Origin: Cudoniella acicularis
Taxonomy: Eukaryota > Ascomycota > Leotiomycetes > Helotiales > Helotiaceae
Direction: 5' to 3'
Length of the DNA stretch: 64,000 nucleotides
Assembly: GCA_013054445.1 (NCBI GenBank)
Contig: JAAMPI010000025.1
Span: forward strand, 30,421-94,420
The first letter of the stretch is position 1. Each line of letters opens with the position of its first letter. Below are positions 46,424 through 58,374 of this stretch, one piece after another. The translations under genes and the position numbers were made by a program. The notes beneath the pieces were generated by a model, which had not been told where the DNA came from, did no database searches, and worked only from the letters and a program-made list of their open reading frames with translations.

Positions 46424-46948
46424 GCTGTTGCGGTTAGGTGGGAGAAGGGATTTGTATATGACAGATGGATGGATTGATGTGAGGGCGTGTGTTATATGGG
46501 TAGAGAGGGTTTAGCGTTCTGTCTGTACGGCTGGCTGTGTGGTTTCCTTGGCCCGTGTTTTTATAGTTCTTTTTTAATTGTAAGATTAGTTTCTGTTTAG
46601 TTGTATATACGTTCTTTTATATATCGGTCTAACTGAATGTTAATTCATTATGGCATAAAAACAGTGATGCGCCTTTGTTATAAAGATGTATACAATGCAA
46701 GCTGGTCTGGCTTCTCGGAGCCCGGGATCAAAAATTTCACATTATGAAAGCGTTGACAGCAGAAGAAGATTAGTTTGTAGAATATTCATTTTTTTTTTAT
46801 CATTATCAAATTTCATGCCCATTTTCCATGTAAATGCCAGATGAAAACACCATCCCATGCAACAGAATCCGATCGCAGCGCTTGCTTTCGGACCTTTTAT
46901 CCATCCCAATATGTAAATATACAACAAAAAGAAAAGAAAATGCAATTT
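46424..46948. other. 3' flanks of OPT and the 432-aa protein
   Basis: Convergent 3' flanks. AT-rich, no gene seen. Confidence 0.6.
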
Positions 46949-48244
46949 TTAACAGGTCTCAACAGCAGCAGTGCGAGCCGCAAACCCTTCACCAACCATC
47001 AGGAAGCACCATTCGCCCTTTGTAATAGGAGTGATATCCTCGAACGCCTTGGGAGTCAAAGGACCCCTGAAGTGTGGCCCGCGGTCTTCGGACACGGTCT
47101 CCGCAATATCGAAAGAGAAAGAGACACCGCTGTCTGTTCCTCGAGCTGATTCTCCTACAGAGACATCGCCAAGAGGCGTATCCTCATCCTCGCTAAACCA
47201 AGAGGTTTCGCTTCCATAGAAGGAAGTGCAAGTTGACTCAGTTCGCTGAGAGTAGATTGAGGGGCTTGCGCGGGTGAAATTGGTTTGGAGCCTTTGGAGA
47301 GCGGGAAGGAGGGAGCGTGTGTTTTCGACATCCTGGACTTCAATGCTACCTTTGCGGTCGTAGGCGATCTTGTAACCTTCGTTAATGTCGACTAGGGCAG
47401 CGAGAGATACTGGGAGCCAGTCGTAGGCACGCATGAGTTGGCTCTTGGAGATCTTTCGACCTTGTTGAGCGAGAACTAGGCGGCGGAGCTCATCAACAGC
47501 CAAGGTGAGGTCGAATGGAGAGAGAGTGCGGGAATAGGTGTTTAGAAGGTTCTTGAAGGTGTAGACGTGGTCGAGGGAGAGGAGGGTGAGGCCTTCAGAT
47601 GAGAAGATAACCTCGTTTTGGAGGAGAGAACGCTTGATGAGATCGGTTGTCGCAGGGCACCTCGCTGAGGATGTGAGGGGCTTGGGAGAGATCCATCCAG
47701 AGCCGATCGAGAACTTCTTTTCGGCTTTGGCGATGGTATGGCGAAGAATCTTCTCAGCTTTGGGTGTAAGAGCGCTGGAGTGGAGCAAGGAGATCCCATA
47801 ACCGTTGGGTTGTGTAGGGGTAGAGCAAGGAAGCGCTGGAGAAGGAGAGGAAGAAGGGATGTTGAGCCTTGGGATAGCAGTGAAGTCTTTTGGTGATGAA
47901 GGAAGACTTGGGTATTGAGTGCGGGATAGGCTGGATGAACTTGAGATGGAAGAAGAGCAGGATGAGATTGATGAACTGCTTGATGATTTGCTCAAGGATT
48001 GGGAGAAAGAAGATCGAGCCGGTGAGACTGATGCAACTGATCCAAAAGGTGATTGAGGGGACAAGACAGCTGGCATTTGCACCTCCTTTCGGATGACAAC
48101 AAGGGAGAGATGCAGATGCTTCCGTGCAAGTTTGCTGGAGACATATTCCAAAGCAGCTGTGAGGGCGGCCGGAAGCTGCTTGGCATCGAGAAGACTCGAT
48201 CCAGCTTCAAGAGGCGATGAAATACGGTCTTTGGTGATAGGCAT
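46949..48244 (-). CDS. Conserved fungal protein of unknown function (DUF7582-like)
   Basis: A single exon of 431 aa from the ATG at 48244. I recognise it as a conserved fungal hypothetical, probably the DUF7582 group, from the block IAKAEKKFSIGSGW, then IKRSLLQNEVIFSSEGLTLLSLDHVYTFKNLL, VDELRRLVLAQQGRKISKSQLMRAYDWL and VSLAALVDINEGYKIAY. The N-terminus has an ALEYVSSKLARKHLHLSLVV strand-helix pair, followed by a long Ser-rich low-complexity stretch (residues about 75-135). The C-terminus is acidic and then has a short hydrophobic WCFLMVGEG. No catalytic motif is evident. An in-frame ATG at 48316 would add 24 residues; I prefer MPITKDRISSPL as the conserved-looking start. Confidence 0.85.
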   Translation of the reverse strand: MPITKDRISSPLEAGSSLLDAKQLPAALTAALEYVSSKLARKHLHLSLVVIRKEVQMPAVLSPQSPFGSVASVSPARSSFSQSLSKSSSSSSISSCSSSISSSSSLSRTQYPSLPSSPKDFTAIPRLNIPSSSPSPALPCSTPTQPNGYGISLLHSSALTPKAEKILRHTIAKAEKKFSIGSGWISPKPLTSSARCPATTDLIKRSLLQNEVIFSSEGLTLLSLDHVYTFKNLLNTYSRTLSPFDLTLAVDELRRLVLAQQGRKISKSQLMRAYDWLPVSLAALVDINEGYKIAYDRKGSIEVQDVENTRSLLPALQRLQTNFTRASPSIYSQRTESTCTSFYGSETSWFSEDEDTPLGDVSVGESARGTDSGVSFSFDIAETVSEDRGPHFRGPLTPKAFEDITPITKGEWCFLMVGEGFAARTAAVETC

Positions 48245-49867
48245 TATGTTCGTGTGAGTAACTTCGAGATGCGATGACAATGGACTGAAGGGGGTGGTCG
48301 AGAAACATTCCTCCAAACATGCGGCGGGCAGAAGATATACATCTTTGGTGCCGTGTCTTTTCGCCCAGAATAAACTGGTGGAGTATCTCTCAACCTTGAG
48401 CTGTCAAACCGTTCACAGAAATTGGAAATAGAAGCCGTCATCCCCACTTAAGCGCTGGCGGGTGAGCAAGGGAGCTCTTAGCGATGCTATTTCTAGATGA
48501 AACATCTGCGTGTGATAGGACGATTGTTTTGCCGACCGCCAATCCGACCGAAAATAGAAAAGATGGTTGCCGTAAGCGAAAGAAAGCGAGTTAAAAATAG
48601 CCCCATACATATTAACTACACCCCACCCCTTTATATTAAGCTTCCTACTTGGGGATCTCAGGGTTTTGAGGCGTGCACATACTACTCGGTAGGGCGTTGC
48701 CGTATCGTACCCCACGGCTTGAATCAATCTCCCGGGATTTTAATGACGCCAAATCTTCGGCCAACACCAGCTGCACATTTGGCTGCATCAACCAGGATGA
48801 AATAAGGTTCTTGATCTCTGAGTGGCTGATGCATCCAAATCACAGTACAGTCTTAGCTGACCACGTGCATCAGGGATAGAAACAAATATTCATGCTTTCT
48901 TCTCTGAGGCCTCTGAGTAGACGCATATATCTGCAGTACCTTCAGCTATATACGTACAGCGGCTACTTGGGCTCTTCCCCGCAGAATGCAGCTGCAAGTG
49001 AGCTGGAATTGCTGACCGGCACAGAGTCCATGTGCCCTTACTCGGAGGGCCAATACTTTCTAATCATGACATGGGGAATCAGTGAGGGGGTAAGTTGTAC
49101 CGCGCTCACTGGTCATGATTCGCGGCTCCTCCTGCCTCACAGATTCTCAGCGCTTGTGGATAACTCACAAAAGCTAGGGCGAGCCGATCAGAGCCTCCTT
49201 GAGTGAGACTTGAGAGCCGAAGAAAACAAGAGTCTGCATGTTTCGAAACTTGAAACAAGACACCGGCGCAGATACCAAGATCATGCAGTACAGTCAACAA
49301 GACCGATTAGAAGAGCCCAATCAATCCTTGTCTCACACGTGAAAACAAATCGAATTCAGCATACTGGCAACCCCTTCAGGCTCGTGTGGGCGGGTTTATC
49401 AGTGCTTCCATGAGCGCTGTATGTCTTATTTTTTCATCACACACGGCTGTTCAGGCCAGAAACTCCTGGCGGCAACGGTTGAATGCTCTTCCCAGGATTT
49501 GGAAGAAGTCGCACTCATTGTAGAGTCATCACAGATTCAAAGAATCTTTAGAGGAAGGACGTCCTAATTTTAGAAAGTATCCATAGACAGTGGCACGATA
49601 TATGACACTTGTCGTATAGAGACAATCACGTAGATCAAGCGGATATGTAGCGACGAGAAAATTCAGGGAATAAGACTGCTACCGGCTTTGTAAAAAATGT
49701 AGGGAGGGAAATAGGAATCGCAATTGAACGCTCAAAATTCGATAACAAATGTTGCTCAGATCCAACTAGGATTGGGGTTGCTGTGCATGTCCTCACTCGT
49801 GCCAAATCTAAATGCTTGGGGGTATCGAAGGGTATCATTACACTACACGGCCACATTCTCCTATTAT
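48245..49867. other. 1.6-kb region without recognised gene
   Basis: Holds the promoter of the protein above and the 3' flank of the PRCC-like gene. The open frames present (up to 104 codons) overlap on both strands and show no motif. Confidence 0.5.
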
Positions 49868-51058
49868 TCACCAACCGTATCTACTGCTGGCTTCGGCCCT
49901 ATTATTCTTTCCTTTAGCAAAGCTCTCCTCCAACGCCTCCTTCTGGCTCTGTGCTGCATTGACCAATTGCTTCAAGCTGTGCTTTCCGGGAGCAATAGCC
50001 CTGACTGGGTTATGTATGACTTGCTCTCCGGCCGCCCGAAGCTCTTCATTGTGCAGATACTCTTGATCTGTGTTAAAGTTGATGACCTTTGTTGCTGATT
50101 GCATTCCACGGCCCCCTTTCTGCCTACCAAATAGTTGCCTCCGTTCTGCAGCGGAAAGCTTCAGATCTCCGGCAATGTCATCAAGAGACTGGGACACAGG
50201 TGGCGTAGGGACTGCGGGGGGAGCAATATGAGATATGGTCGGCGTGTATTCTTCATATGTAGGCTCTAAACTATACGGATCTTGGGTATTATTATGCGTA
50301 GGGTTTTCTGGTGTTTGATCCATCATAGGTTCATAATCTCCGCTATGGGAAGTCGAGGTAGAAGTCGGAGTTTCGGACGAGATTGAAAATAAGGAAACCT
50401 TCTGTCGCGTTGTAGTCTTTTCAATGTTTGGTCGGGGCGTAGATGGCGTAGCAGGAGTCGAGGGCTTCGAAGCTGTGGAAGTAATAGCGGATGCACCAGC
50501 AGCCTTCTTTTTTGCGGGCTTTCTTGCGACTGATAGAGGCCTAAACATCAATGGCTTTCCAACCAATTTGACTTCTTCTGCTGGCTTCGCGTCTGCTGGC
50601 TGGGAGGCTTTTGGGGGGGAGAGGCTCAGCCCAGTCTCATTATTCGTAGAATCCTGCGCACTACTTGAGTCTCCATTTTCCCATTTTGGCTCAGGTTCTC
50701 TGCTGAATCCAGGCGCCGCCCCCGTCTTCAAATTCACACCCGCTCCCAGACCTTTCCTCGCTGCATTTCCCCCGCCGAGGGTAGCATTTGTATTCTGTCC
50801 CGTTCGTTTCGGCGCTGGCAGGAAAGAGTTAAAACCACTGAAAGCCCCTCCGCCTGTCTTGGCTCTCTTTGTTGGAGGTTCGTCGGCTTTGGTATCATCT
50901 TTCAAGGAAGCTTGTGGCAACGAGACTTTGATCTTCCCAGGATTTGACCGATCGACAACTTTCTGGAACGCAGGCTTGGAAGGATTTGCTGCGGGTTTAG
51001 CCGACTTGGTATCTTCGACGTCCGAGGTTTCGGAGTCAGAGTAGTCAACAAGCCCCAT
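49868..51058 (-). CDS. PRCC-like protein (mitotic checkpoint regulator domain)
   Basis: Single exon, 396 aa. The family signature lies at the C-terminus: INFNTDQEYLHNEELRAAGE, then KHSLKQLVNAAQ and the terminal NNRAEASSRYGW, as in PRCC-domain proteins (human PRCC binds MAD2B and associates with splicing factors). The N-terminus MGLVDYSDSETSD, with KIKVSLP and FLPAPKR, also fits PRCC layout. The middle is Pro/Ser/Thr-rich and disordered, with a basic KKKAAG patch. The start at 51058 gives the conserved MGLVxYSDSE beginning; the frame is open to 51157 but that adds an unrelated leader. It is divergent from the SIN1 gene, 248 bp between starts. Confidence 0.87.
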   Translation of the reverse strand: MGLVDYSDSETSDVEDTKSAKPAANPSKPAFQKVVDRSNPGKIKVSLPQASLKDDTKADEPPTKRAKTGGGAFSGFNSFLPAPKRTGQNTNATLGGGNAARKGLGAGVNLKTGAAPGFSREPEPKWENGDSSSAQDSTNNETGLSLSPPKASQPADAKPAEEVKLVGKPLMFRPLSVARKPAKKKAAGASAITSTASKPSTPATPSTPRPNIEKTTTRQKVSLFSISSETPTSTSTSHSGDYEPMMDQTPENPTHNNTQDPYSLEPTYEEYTPTISHIAPPAVPTPPVSQSLDDIAGDLKLSAAERRQLFGRQKGGRGMQSATKVINFNTDQEYLHNEELRAAGEQVIHNPVRAIAPGKHSLKQLVNAAQSQKEALEESFAKGKNNRAEASSRYGW

Positions 51059-51306
51059 TGTGGTTGAGTTGTTGAGGTTGCTGAAGGAGGTTGTTTGTTC
51101 CAAATATTTTTGGCCCAGGCGAAGCGAGCCGGGGAAGCTTGACGTCGCGTGCTGCAATGGGCAGCTTCACCACGAGGCTCGGATCGCAGTACATGTACAA
51201 TGCATCACCAAATCCTCACGACTTGAGCTCCAATCTTGGGTATCTTGATACTTGTTTCTGAGCGCGTATGGAGTTTGAGCTGTCTGGTACATTCTGACTG
51301 TGCGCA

Positions 51307-53839
51307 ATGTCTGTCATTCAAGTGGAAGAGTATGTTTCGCGTCTCCCCTCAGCATGAGCCCGACAGGCTGACCTTGTACCACAGTCTGGTCTCGTATCAG
51401 CTACGAACGAACTATCTCAATACTATTGCCGACGGGGTCGGCGAGCGTCTCATCACAATCAATGATTCCTTTCTCAATACCGCAGGGTTCAAAGCTGCTG
51501 GCTGGCGTGCGAACCCTGCGAACATTAAACGAACCCATTCTCCTCCTATTCCTACAGCGATAGCTTCAGAATACTTTCAAGCGCCTCCAAGGTCAGCAGG
51601 TCTGGGTCCTGCGCTCGATGATGAAGTCGAAGAAGGTGGAATGGCCACTGGGGGTGGGGCAGGGGATACTGTCGGTCCAGGCATAGCTACGAAGAGGCGG
51701 CGTCGTCGAGAGCAAATGGAAGAGGAAGACAGTAGTGATCTGAGTGATGACAGTGATGAAGAAGGTGATCAGCGGGCAGCTCAGCAAATCAAATTTTCGA
51801 AGATGCCTATTCGAAATCGTTCTGGCTCCTCGCCTATTCGTGGTTCGAATCTACGGCAATCTTCAACCGTTGCATCTCCACCACGACCCGGCCCAGGGCA
51901 AGCCAGAAGAGGGTCCCAACCAGCGCTGGAGGCTGTAAAAGAGCGTGCAAGACGAGATACTGTGACAAGCAGCGAGATGTCATCGGAAAATGAGTTTGAT
52001 GCATCTGCCTTCCAAAGACAAAGAGAAACTACTCGGAATGCTACAAAAGCCAGCAAAGCCCTTCACAGTCAAACATCAGATCCTAATGTTGGAGTAAAAC
52101 GACAACAAAGCGATTTATTAGAAGAGGAAGAAGATGAGTCTGATGGCTCAGACATGGATTCGGAATTTGAAGGGAGTATCGACTCGGTATCTCTTTTAGA
52201 CAGCGTTGAGGGGCCTGTAACTGCCTCGCCATCAGAGCCGATAGTTGGAACTATGCCTAAGGAATTGACACGATCCCCAACAAGGAAATCAAAGCCGGCG
52301 CCTCCAATCCTGGAAGCTCTCCCTCCTCCACGACCCATCAGTATGATACAGTCAAAGAGCCTTTTGTCCGCTGCTATAAAAGCAAGGCAGACAAAAGCTG
52401 CAAGTCCCTTTGAATCCTTCGCATCTCTTTCTGGTCAAGGGGACCCTAATCCACTATCGCTCCGAATATGGGCACCTTTTGCGACGTCTACAACAAAGCC
52501 TTATGAAGTCCTCATCAGAAGAAGCGTTCACGAAAATGAGGCGAACGATCGTCAAGTTACTGTTGCTGACCTCATTGGATTGAGTCTTTGGAGATATGCA
52601 GAAGAGAAATTGGAACCTGCCATTTCCCCAGAAAAACTCAACGTGAACTGGTGGACTCTGCGTATGGTGGAAGATGAAGAGGTCGATTATGATTTCCCTG
52701 CTCTGGAACGCAATAAGCATCTTGTAGCTTTCACCACCGCCAATAATCGTGCAGCAAGGTCCAGATCAAACTCAAAACCTTATGATGAGTTTGCCCTTGT
52801 ACAAGCAACGGAGGAGCAGTTTCAACAAAACCAGAGTGTTACACCTCAATTCAAGCAAGAGGCTGTCACAACAGCCTCAGTAGAGGATGATCTTACTCCT
52901 CGTAATACACCTATACCCCAACAATCAACCCTGGCAGCAACCCAGACTCGCCAGAATCCACTCCTGACTACAATGTCTGCTTTGCGGCAAAACTCTGCTC
53001 TTGCGGATGCGCCTAATGTTGGTGGAACTCTGACACAGACTTCTACGAGAAGCGCGGTCCAGAAATTGTTGAGGGTTCACATTCATTCGGCAGACGCAGC
53101 TCCAGGACAAATGATTACCTTGGATGTTACGACAGATACATATCTGGCAGACGTTCTCGATATCGTCTGTAAAAAGAGGCAACTGGACAAGGCAAATCAC
53201 GTTCTTAAATTGACAGGCTCAGGCACCGTGGTTCTGCTCGACCGTACCGTAGAGTCGATCGGTAACCGTGCAGACTTGGATTTATATCGTCGCAGATTTG
53301 CAACAGATGGGCCATTGACAATGTCTGGCTCACCAAGTAGTACATCACCCAAGATGGCCATGATGGCAAACCAACCTGAATTTCGGAAGATCAGAAAAGG
53401 TCAAATGCTAGGCGCTCATCCTCTAGCTCAAGAAGCTATGAAACAGGACGAGCTTGGAAATTCAAATTACAGAAAATACACAGTCTGGCGAAAGCAGCCC
53501 ATGAGATTCGTAGGAATGAATGAAAGGGTTTTGGCCATCGATGGCGAATACCTTCATATCATGCCAGCGTCAACAGGCAAGACAATGTTTGAAGGCCAAG
53601 GCAAAACCACAACAGTTCACTTTAGCAATGTTGTGGGATGTAAAGTAACTCGGAGGCATCCAACAAATTTCAAGGTATGCAAATCATGCATTTTCTCGAT
53701 TCAGGCTTACAAGATATAGGTCGTTGTCTACAAAGCAACAGAAACCAAACGGTATGACTTCGAAGCAAAAAGCGCAGACGAGGCTGCTGAAATTGTGTTC
53801 GAGATCAAAAAGGGCATCTCGCCATACCACAATGTCTGA
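51307..53839 (+). CDS. AVO1: SIN1/AVO1, essential TORC2 subunit
   Basis: Sin1/Avo1 scaffolds TOR complex 2 and presents AGC kinases to it. Three exons encode 810 aa. Exon 1 is only 23 nt (MSVIQVE plus two bases); intron 51330-51384; exon 2 then opens YQLRTNYLNTIADGVGERLI and FKAAGWRANPANIKRTHSPP, the fungal Sin1 N-terminus. A CRIM domain lies around residues 380-470 (PFESFASLSG...PLSLRIWAPF). A Ras-binding-like segment follows (LRVHIHSADAAPGQMITLDV), then a C-terminal PH domain (NYRKYTVWRKQPMRF...VGCKVTRRHPTNFK). Intron 53675-53719 joins the last PH strand and helix, ending PYHN-V. A model starting upstream at 51236 would give a false leader. Confidence 0.94.
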
Positions 53840-55161
53840 GCCCTGTCACAGTAGTTACCGTGCCTATTAGGCCTGGCCACATTGCCCAACGTGGCTTGTA
53901 CCTGCATCAAGATTCAAAATCGCTCACGGACACATCTGGCCTAGGAATATGAGCGAAAACATTACCCGCTGGGTCCGCCACTTTTGGAATGCGCTTTTCT
54001 GGGACCGAGAATATTATTTCCCCGGGAGTCGGGATTATCCTTTCTTGGTGTTGAGCTTGCCCAACTTCGAAATGGCTCGCCGATGTATTTGAAACCCCGA
54101 ATCACACAGCTGCACAACAGACCGGGTAGCATGGCAACGTTGCCAGGCCTACCTGCCAACTCTTCCAACTAATCGAACGCAGTTCAGGACTCAGAAAACG
54201 GTAGCGATCGCGAGTCTTGCTGATGACGATCCGGCCAAGGATCAAACAATACCATTACATGATAGTGCAAACTAACCACGCTAGTGTTGCCAAGTATAGG
54301 GTTACCGGGGAAATACCTAGCGTCGATCTGTGCCGTAAGGCTCTGACCTTAAATGGATCTCGATTGATTTAGACCGAATTAAAATCCTTCATACAAATCC
54401 GTTGTTTACGTTTCACTGTACTAGTGTGGAGAACCAAGGCAGAATTTGTACTTCGCCATCCCCAGACGAAAGCACGCACCAACACAGAAAACGCCATGGA
54501 GCCAAGGAGGGCACTTGCGTGTACAGAGAAGGCTATGCCTGCCTCCCATCCAAGCTCTCCGACGTGTCATTGCCGAGCATTCAAATGCATAATTTTGTGC
54601 ATAAGTCTATATGTTGCGGTCTCAAGCCTCAACGAGTCAATCGAGGGTGTTTTAGAAGGTGGCTCTGTTTCATCATTAAATAACTGAAATGTTCTCTGCA
54701 CTACTCGAGTACTTAGCCAGGATTATGGCACTCCGTGCTCAGATTACATCGACTGGTCAAACGTCCAAGTAATCTCTCTCGAAAGCCCAGCCAGTGGCGT
54801 TGTCGGTCCGCCGCCACGCTCCTCGTAACGATTTTGTGGAGGCCTCCTAGGTTTACCTGGGTTTACACGCCAAGGTAGCGTTAAACTTGAGAAACATCCA
54901 CCGAGAACGATGGCAGCCTCTCCTGAGGTCTGATCGTGACGTACTTTCTTCAATCGGACAGTCCGGTACTCCAGCTAGAAGTATCTAGACGGGTAAACAA
55001 TTGAAATTCGGGTTTCCACGTGGGTCCTTCAGGAGTGTACAGAAACACGTTTTCCCACCTACCTTGGACTTCCAATTCAGTTCATAACAATCCCAAGACT
55101 CAAGTTCCAAGAAACCGTCCCGAGATTTCACCAACTTCATACCTACATTACTACCGTCAAA
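53840..55161. other. 1.3-kb region without recognised gene
   Basis: No gene is seen. The frames at 54402-54687 overlap one another. The last 200 bp is probably promoter and leader of the GPI protein. Confidence 0.5.
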
Positions 55162-55723
55162 ATGCAAATCAAGGCCTCCATCATCTTGGCTCTTGCCTCT
55201 TCTGTTGCTGTATGTATATTCCTTATTTGAACCCTGCTCAGTTTAGCTAACTTTATTTAAGGGACAAAGCATCATCAGCTCCATCTCTTCTGATATTTCG
55301 GGTGCTCTCAGCACTGCGACAGGTGCCCCCAGCAGTGTAGTATCCTCACTAGCAAGTGAAGCCTCCTCGGTCGCATCCTCGATCACCTCTGCGGCTGCCT
55401 CAGGAGCATCCTCGATCAGTTCTGTGGCTGCTACTGCAACCAGCTCAGATGCATCCTCCGCCTCTTCACTGGCATCTTCCCTCTCGTCCTCCATCAGCAG
55501 CCGTGAGAGTTCTCTCTCCAGCTCTATAAGCAGCCATGCCTCTTCAGTATCGTCATCAGCATCAAGCCGCGCTAATGCAGCCACTACTATAACCACTGCC
55601 AACTTTGCTGGCTCAACCATCACCTCCACCTCCTCACCCACAGGTGGCGCTGCCTACCAAACTGGTGCTATGGGTGCCGCTGCTCTTTTCGGAGGTGTTG
55701 CCGTGTTCGCCGCCAACTTGTAA
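55162..55723 (+). CDS. Ser/Ala-rich GPI-anchored cell-wall protein
   Basis: 169 aa in two exons (intron 55210-55261). Exon 1 encodes a signal peptide, MQIKASIILALASSVA, cut just before GQS. The body is almost entirely Ser/Ala with repeated SSxSSxxSS units, a substrate for heavy O-mannosylation. The end GGAAYQTGAMGAAALFGGVAVFAANL is a GPI-attachment signal: small residues at the likely omega site (GGA), a spacer, and a terminal hydrophobic tail. No adhesive or enzymatic domain is present, so a structural mannoprotein is likely. The large minus-strand frame over exon 2 is a shadow caused by the codon repetition. Confidence 0.85.
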
Positions 55724-57450
55724 AGGACTTGTATAAACGGGGATTCGTGTAGACTACGGTCTGTAGAGCTGGTTAATGGGTGATGTTTGATGGATGGGAC
55801 TTGTATATACAACGTTGGAAAATATATCCTTTACACATATAACTATCCTCTGTCAACTGGTGATATTCAGATTACTGTTTTGTATGGATCGTGGCTGATG
55901 ACAATTACTAAGCAGTAACTTGATCTCGCGTCTTGACCTTGATGACTTGGAAATACAAACTTATGCTACACAGTTCCTGTGGCTCAGAGTAGCATGTTTC
56001 AAATCCATTACATGTCTAATCAAGCTGTTCGGAGCAACTAGCCTGTGAACATAGCTTTTAACAAGAACAACGGAAGGACGAAACATCGAGTTGCTATATT
56101 CGAAAAGGGCAGCAGTCCATGACTTTGGATAAAAGAAACCCAGTGACAGAATCCAGAAACGAAACGACAGCATACTGGACGTTACAGCTTTCCTCCCCAA
56201 TCATCATCATCATCCTCTTCTTCCGCAGCCGATTATTTCGGCGTGTTCGTTCCAGTGACACAGTCGAGGTCTTCTGTATGTACCATCCGTTAGTATCACT
56301 AACCAAAATAGTCACCTCCACCAACAAACTCTTTAAATTCATATCACTTACGCCCGATAAACTTCCAAACCACACTGTATACCCCCACAGTGTGATCCAG
56401 CCCAAGCTCCGCCAAACGCAGCAACTCCATTCGCAACGTTGGTAGTCGCATATCGACCCTTATATCGAACCTTCCCTCTTTCCTGAGACCGACTTGGCTC
56501 TGAGCTTCACTCACGAGGATTCCAAGATGGTCTCATAACTCGTGCCTATCAGTGTTACTGGGTCATTTGTGGGGAATTGGAGCCGCAGGTTGTGATTGAT
56601 CAGATCACGGCAGGCTTGAATTTGTGCTGCCATTCTTGAAGCAGGTTGTGATTCTTGGTTTGGTGATGGTGAAGGTTGCGTATAGAGCTGTGTTGGCGTA
56701 AAGAGATCGAGGGGACAAGGGAGAATTGTGCGTGAGAGGGAGATGACGCTCGAGATGAATTTGTTAAATTCACTATTCTGGTTGGAGTGAAAATTTTCTC
56801 GGTTAGAGTAAGGAAGTGTGAAGACAGTGATGCTTTGGGATGAAAAGACAACTCTGGTAAGGGTGAACATTGCCATTGCGAATTTAAAGTAAGAAATTGG
56901 GAGGAAAGGATGCAAGCTTTGACAATTTCATACTTGCTTGTCATTTTTGTCACTTCAAAGTCATTTTTAAACAATTGCTTGTTTGTGTGTGTGTGTGTTA
57001 CTAAAGCATTAGCAACTGCAAGTTACAAGTTAAGAGTCATTGATGTCGCTTTGTCTTGCAAGTTTGAGACCTTGAATTGATTCTCTGTATGAGCCATTTT
57101 TGGCTGTTGTGCAATCCATGGTTGGATTTGATTTCCACAAATAAAGGCAGCTAGAGGGAAAGCTTTCTTAAAGAGCACAATAAATTCACTAATATTATCG
57201 TCGAGTGAAAGTCGTGATGTTCCCTTGACCTTTAGCGAGCAGCATCACAAAAAGTATCCGCTAAACACCTCAAAAGCATTTATTGTCTGGTAAGTGAATA
57301 AGCGAACAAAGTAGCTAAAACATACGAAAAGATAGATTATGTTGGTATCGTTTATTTGTCGTCATATTATATGCTGTTATAGTGTTTATTCTTCAAAGTA
57401 TTGTTAGTAGATATGTTTGTCTCACAGACCCCTCAACAGCCAAAGGATAT
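55724..57450. other. 1.7-kb region, only doubtful frames
   Basis: A minus-strand frame at 56511-56915 and neighbouring frames (56094-56405 minus, 56119-56445 plus) give no recognisable domain. A frame reaching 56351 contains a Gly-rich VANGVAAFGGAWAG stretch that might be the tail of a small gene, but I could not build it. A (TG)n run lies at about 56985-56998. Confidence 0.35.
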
Positions 57451-57762
57451 TGTCACGAGGTCATATTTACAAAGTGAAGATTACCATAGTAAGGGACGAG
57501 AGAGGCCATATCCTCTCTCACGACCTTATAAATGGTTATTCTTCTCTTCTCTGTAGCCCTATATAATGAAGTTATCTTCAACTTGGCTCTTATACTATAA
57601 TATATATACATACAATACTCTGCCCAGCATTTTCTAGGTGCTAGAGATAAACAAAGGTACGATTTTCTTTTTAAAAAAAAATAAGGTAATATATCCACAG
57701 TAGGACAGTGATTCAGAACTATTCAGTAGCTATAGGCTCCCCCTTTAATTCGGTCTCTAACA
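57451..57762 (-). mobile_element. Solo LTR-like sequence (Copia type), 312 bp
   Basis: On the minus strand it begins TGTTAGAGACC and ends ACCTCGTGACA, the TG...CA ends of an LTR. It has a TATATATATTATAGTATAA promoter-like stretch in the middle and an A-rich part. No internal retrotransposon genes, second LTR or matching 5-bp target duplication is visible (flanks gatat and tgtaa), so either it is old or my ends are slightly wrong. Confidence 0.55.
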
Positions 57763-58374
57763 TGTAATTTCTAGATAACGAAGCTGAGTTCTTTTGCTAC
57801 TGTGGAATATTATCAAGTTCAACTCAATTGGTTAGGAGCCCGGTGAGCCCGGCACTTAGAAAATACTGGACCGAGTAGAACATTTAATATAGCTTTGTGA
57901 AGCAATCATTAGCTAAAATTCCATAGAAGTGTTAAAACTATTGCGGTCATCTATTCAATCGATTACGTTCAATGAAATAAGAGTGTCAAAAGGTCACGAG
58001 GAAGATTTGTTGCATGAAAACAACTAGCAATTATCCTGTTTACGTAGGACACTGCATGGCTAAATTTGTAATCACTTAGTTCTAATATAAATTGATTCGG
58101 CCTAAACATGACCTCGCTTTGAGCCATTCAAAAAAACGTTTGGAGCGTCAGACTGCCTGCAGTGCTATTTGAAATGGCACATATTTTGTGAAGAAAAGAG
58201 GAGAAATCACGGTACATGGCTTTCTCTTCCTCATATAATCTTCCCTTTCTTTCAACCTTTTCCTTCTCATTTCCAGCTTCAAAGAATCTCAAAACTCCTA
58301 CTTTCATCTCGTGCATGCTCAACATGTCTCGCCAGCGAAGCTAATTTCTTCTCTCTCTTCTTAAGATATGATTG
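57763..58374. other. AT-rich intergenic DNA
   Basis: No gene is seen. It is the 3' flank of the phosphatase. Confidence 0.55.

Noticed and set aside
56511..56915. 134-codon minus-strand frame, first suspected as an RNase III-like fragment
   Set aside because: The resemblance (CRDLINHN) is too short, and none of the RNase III signature residues is seen.
57820..57880. AACTCAATTGGTTAGGAGC, resembling a tRNA D arm
   Set aside because: No T-arm box or acceptor partner follows at tRNA distance.
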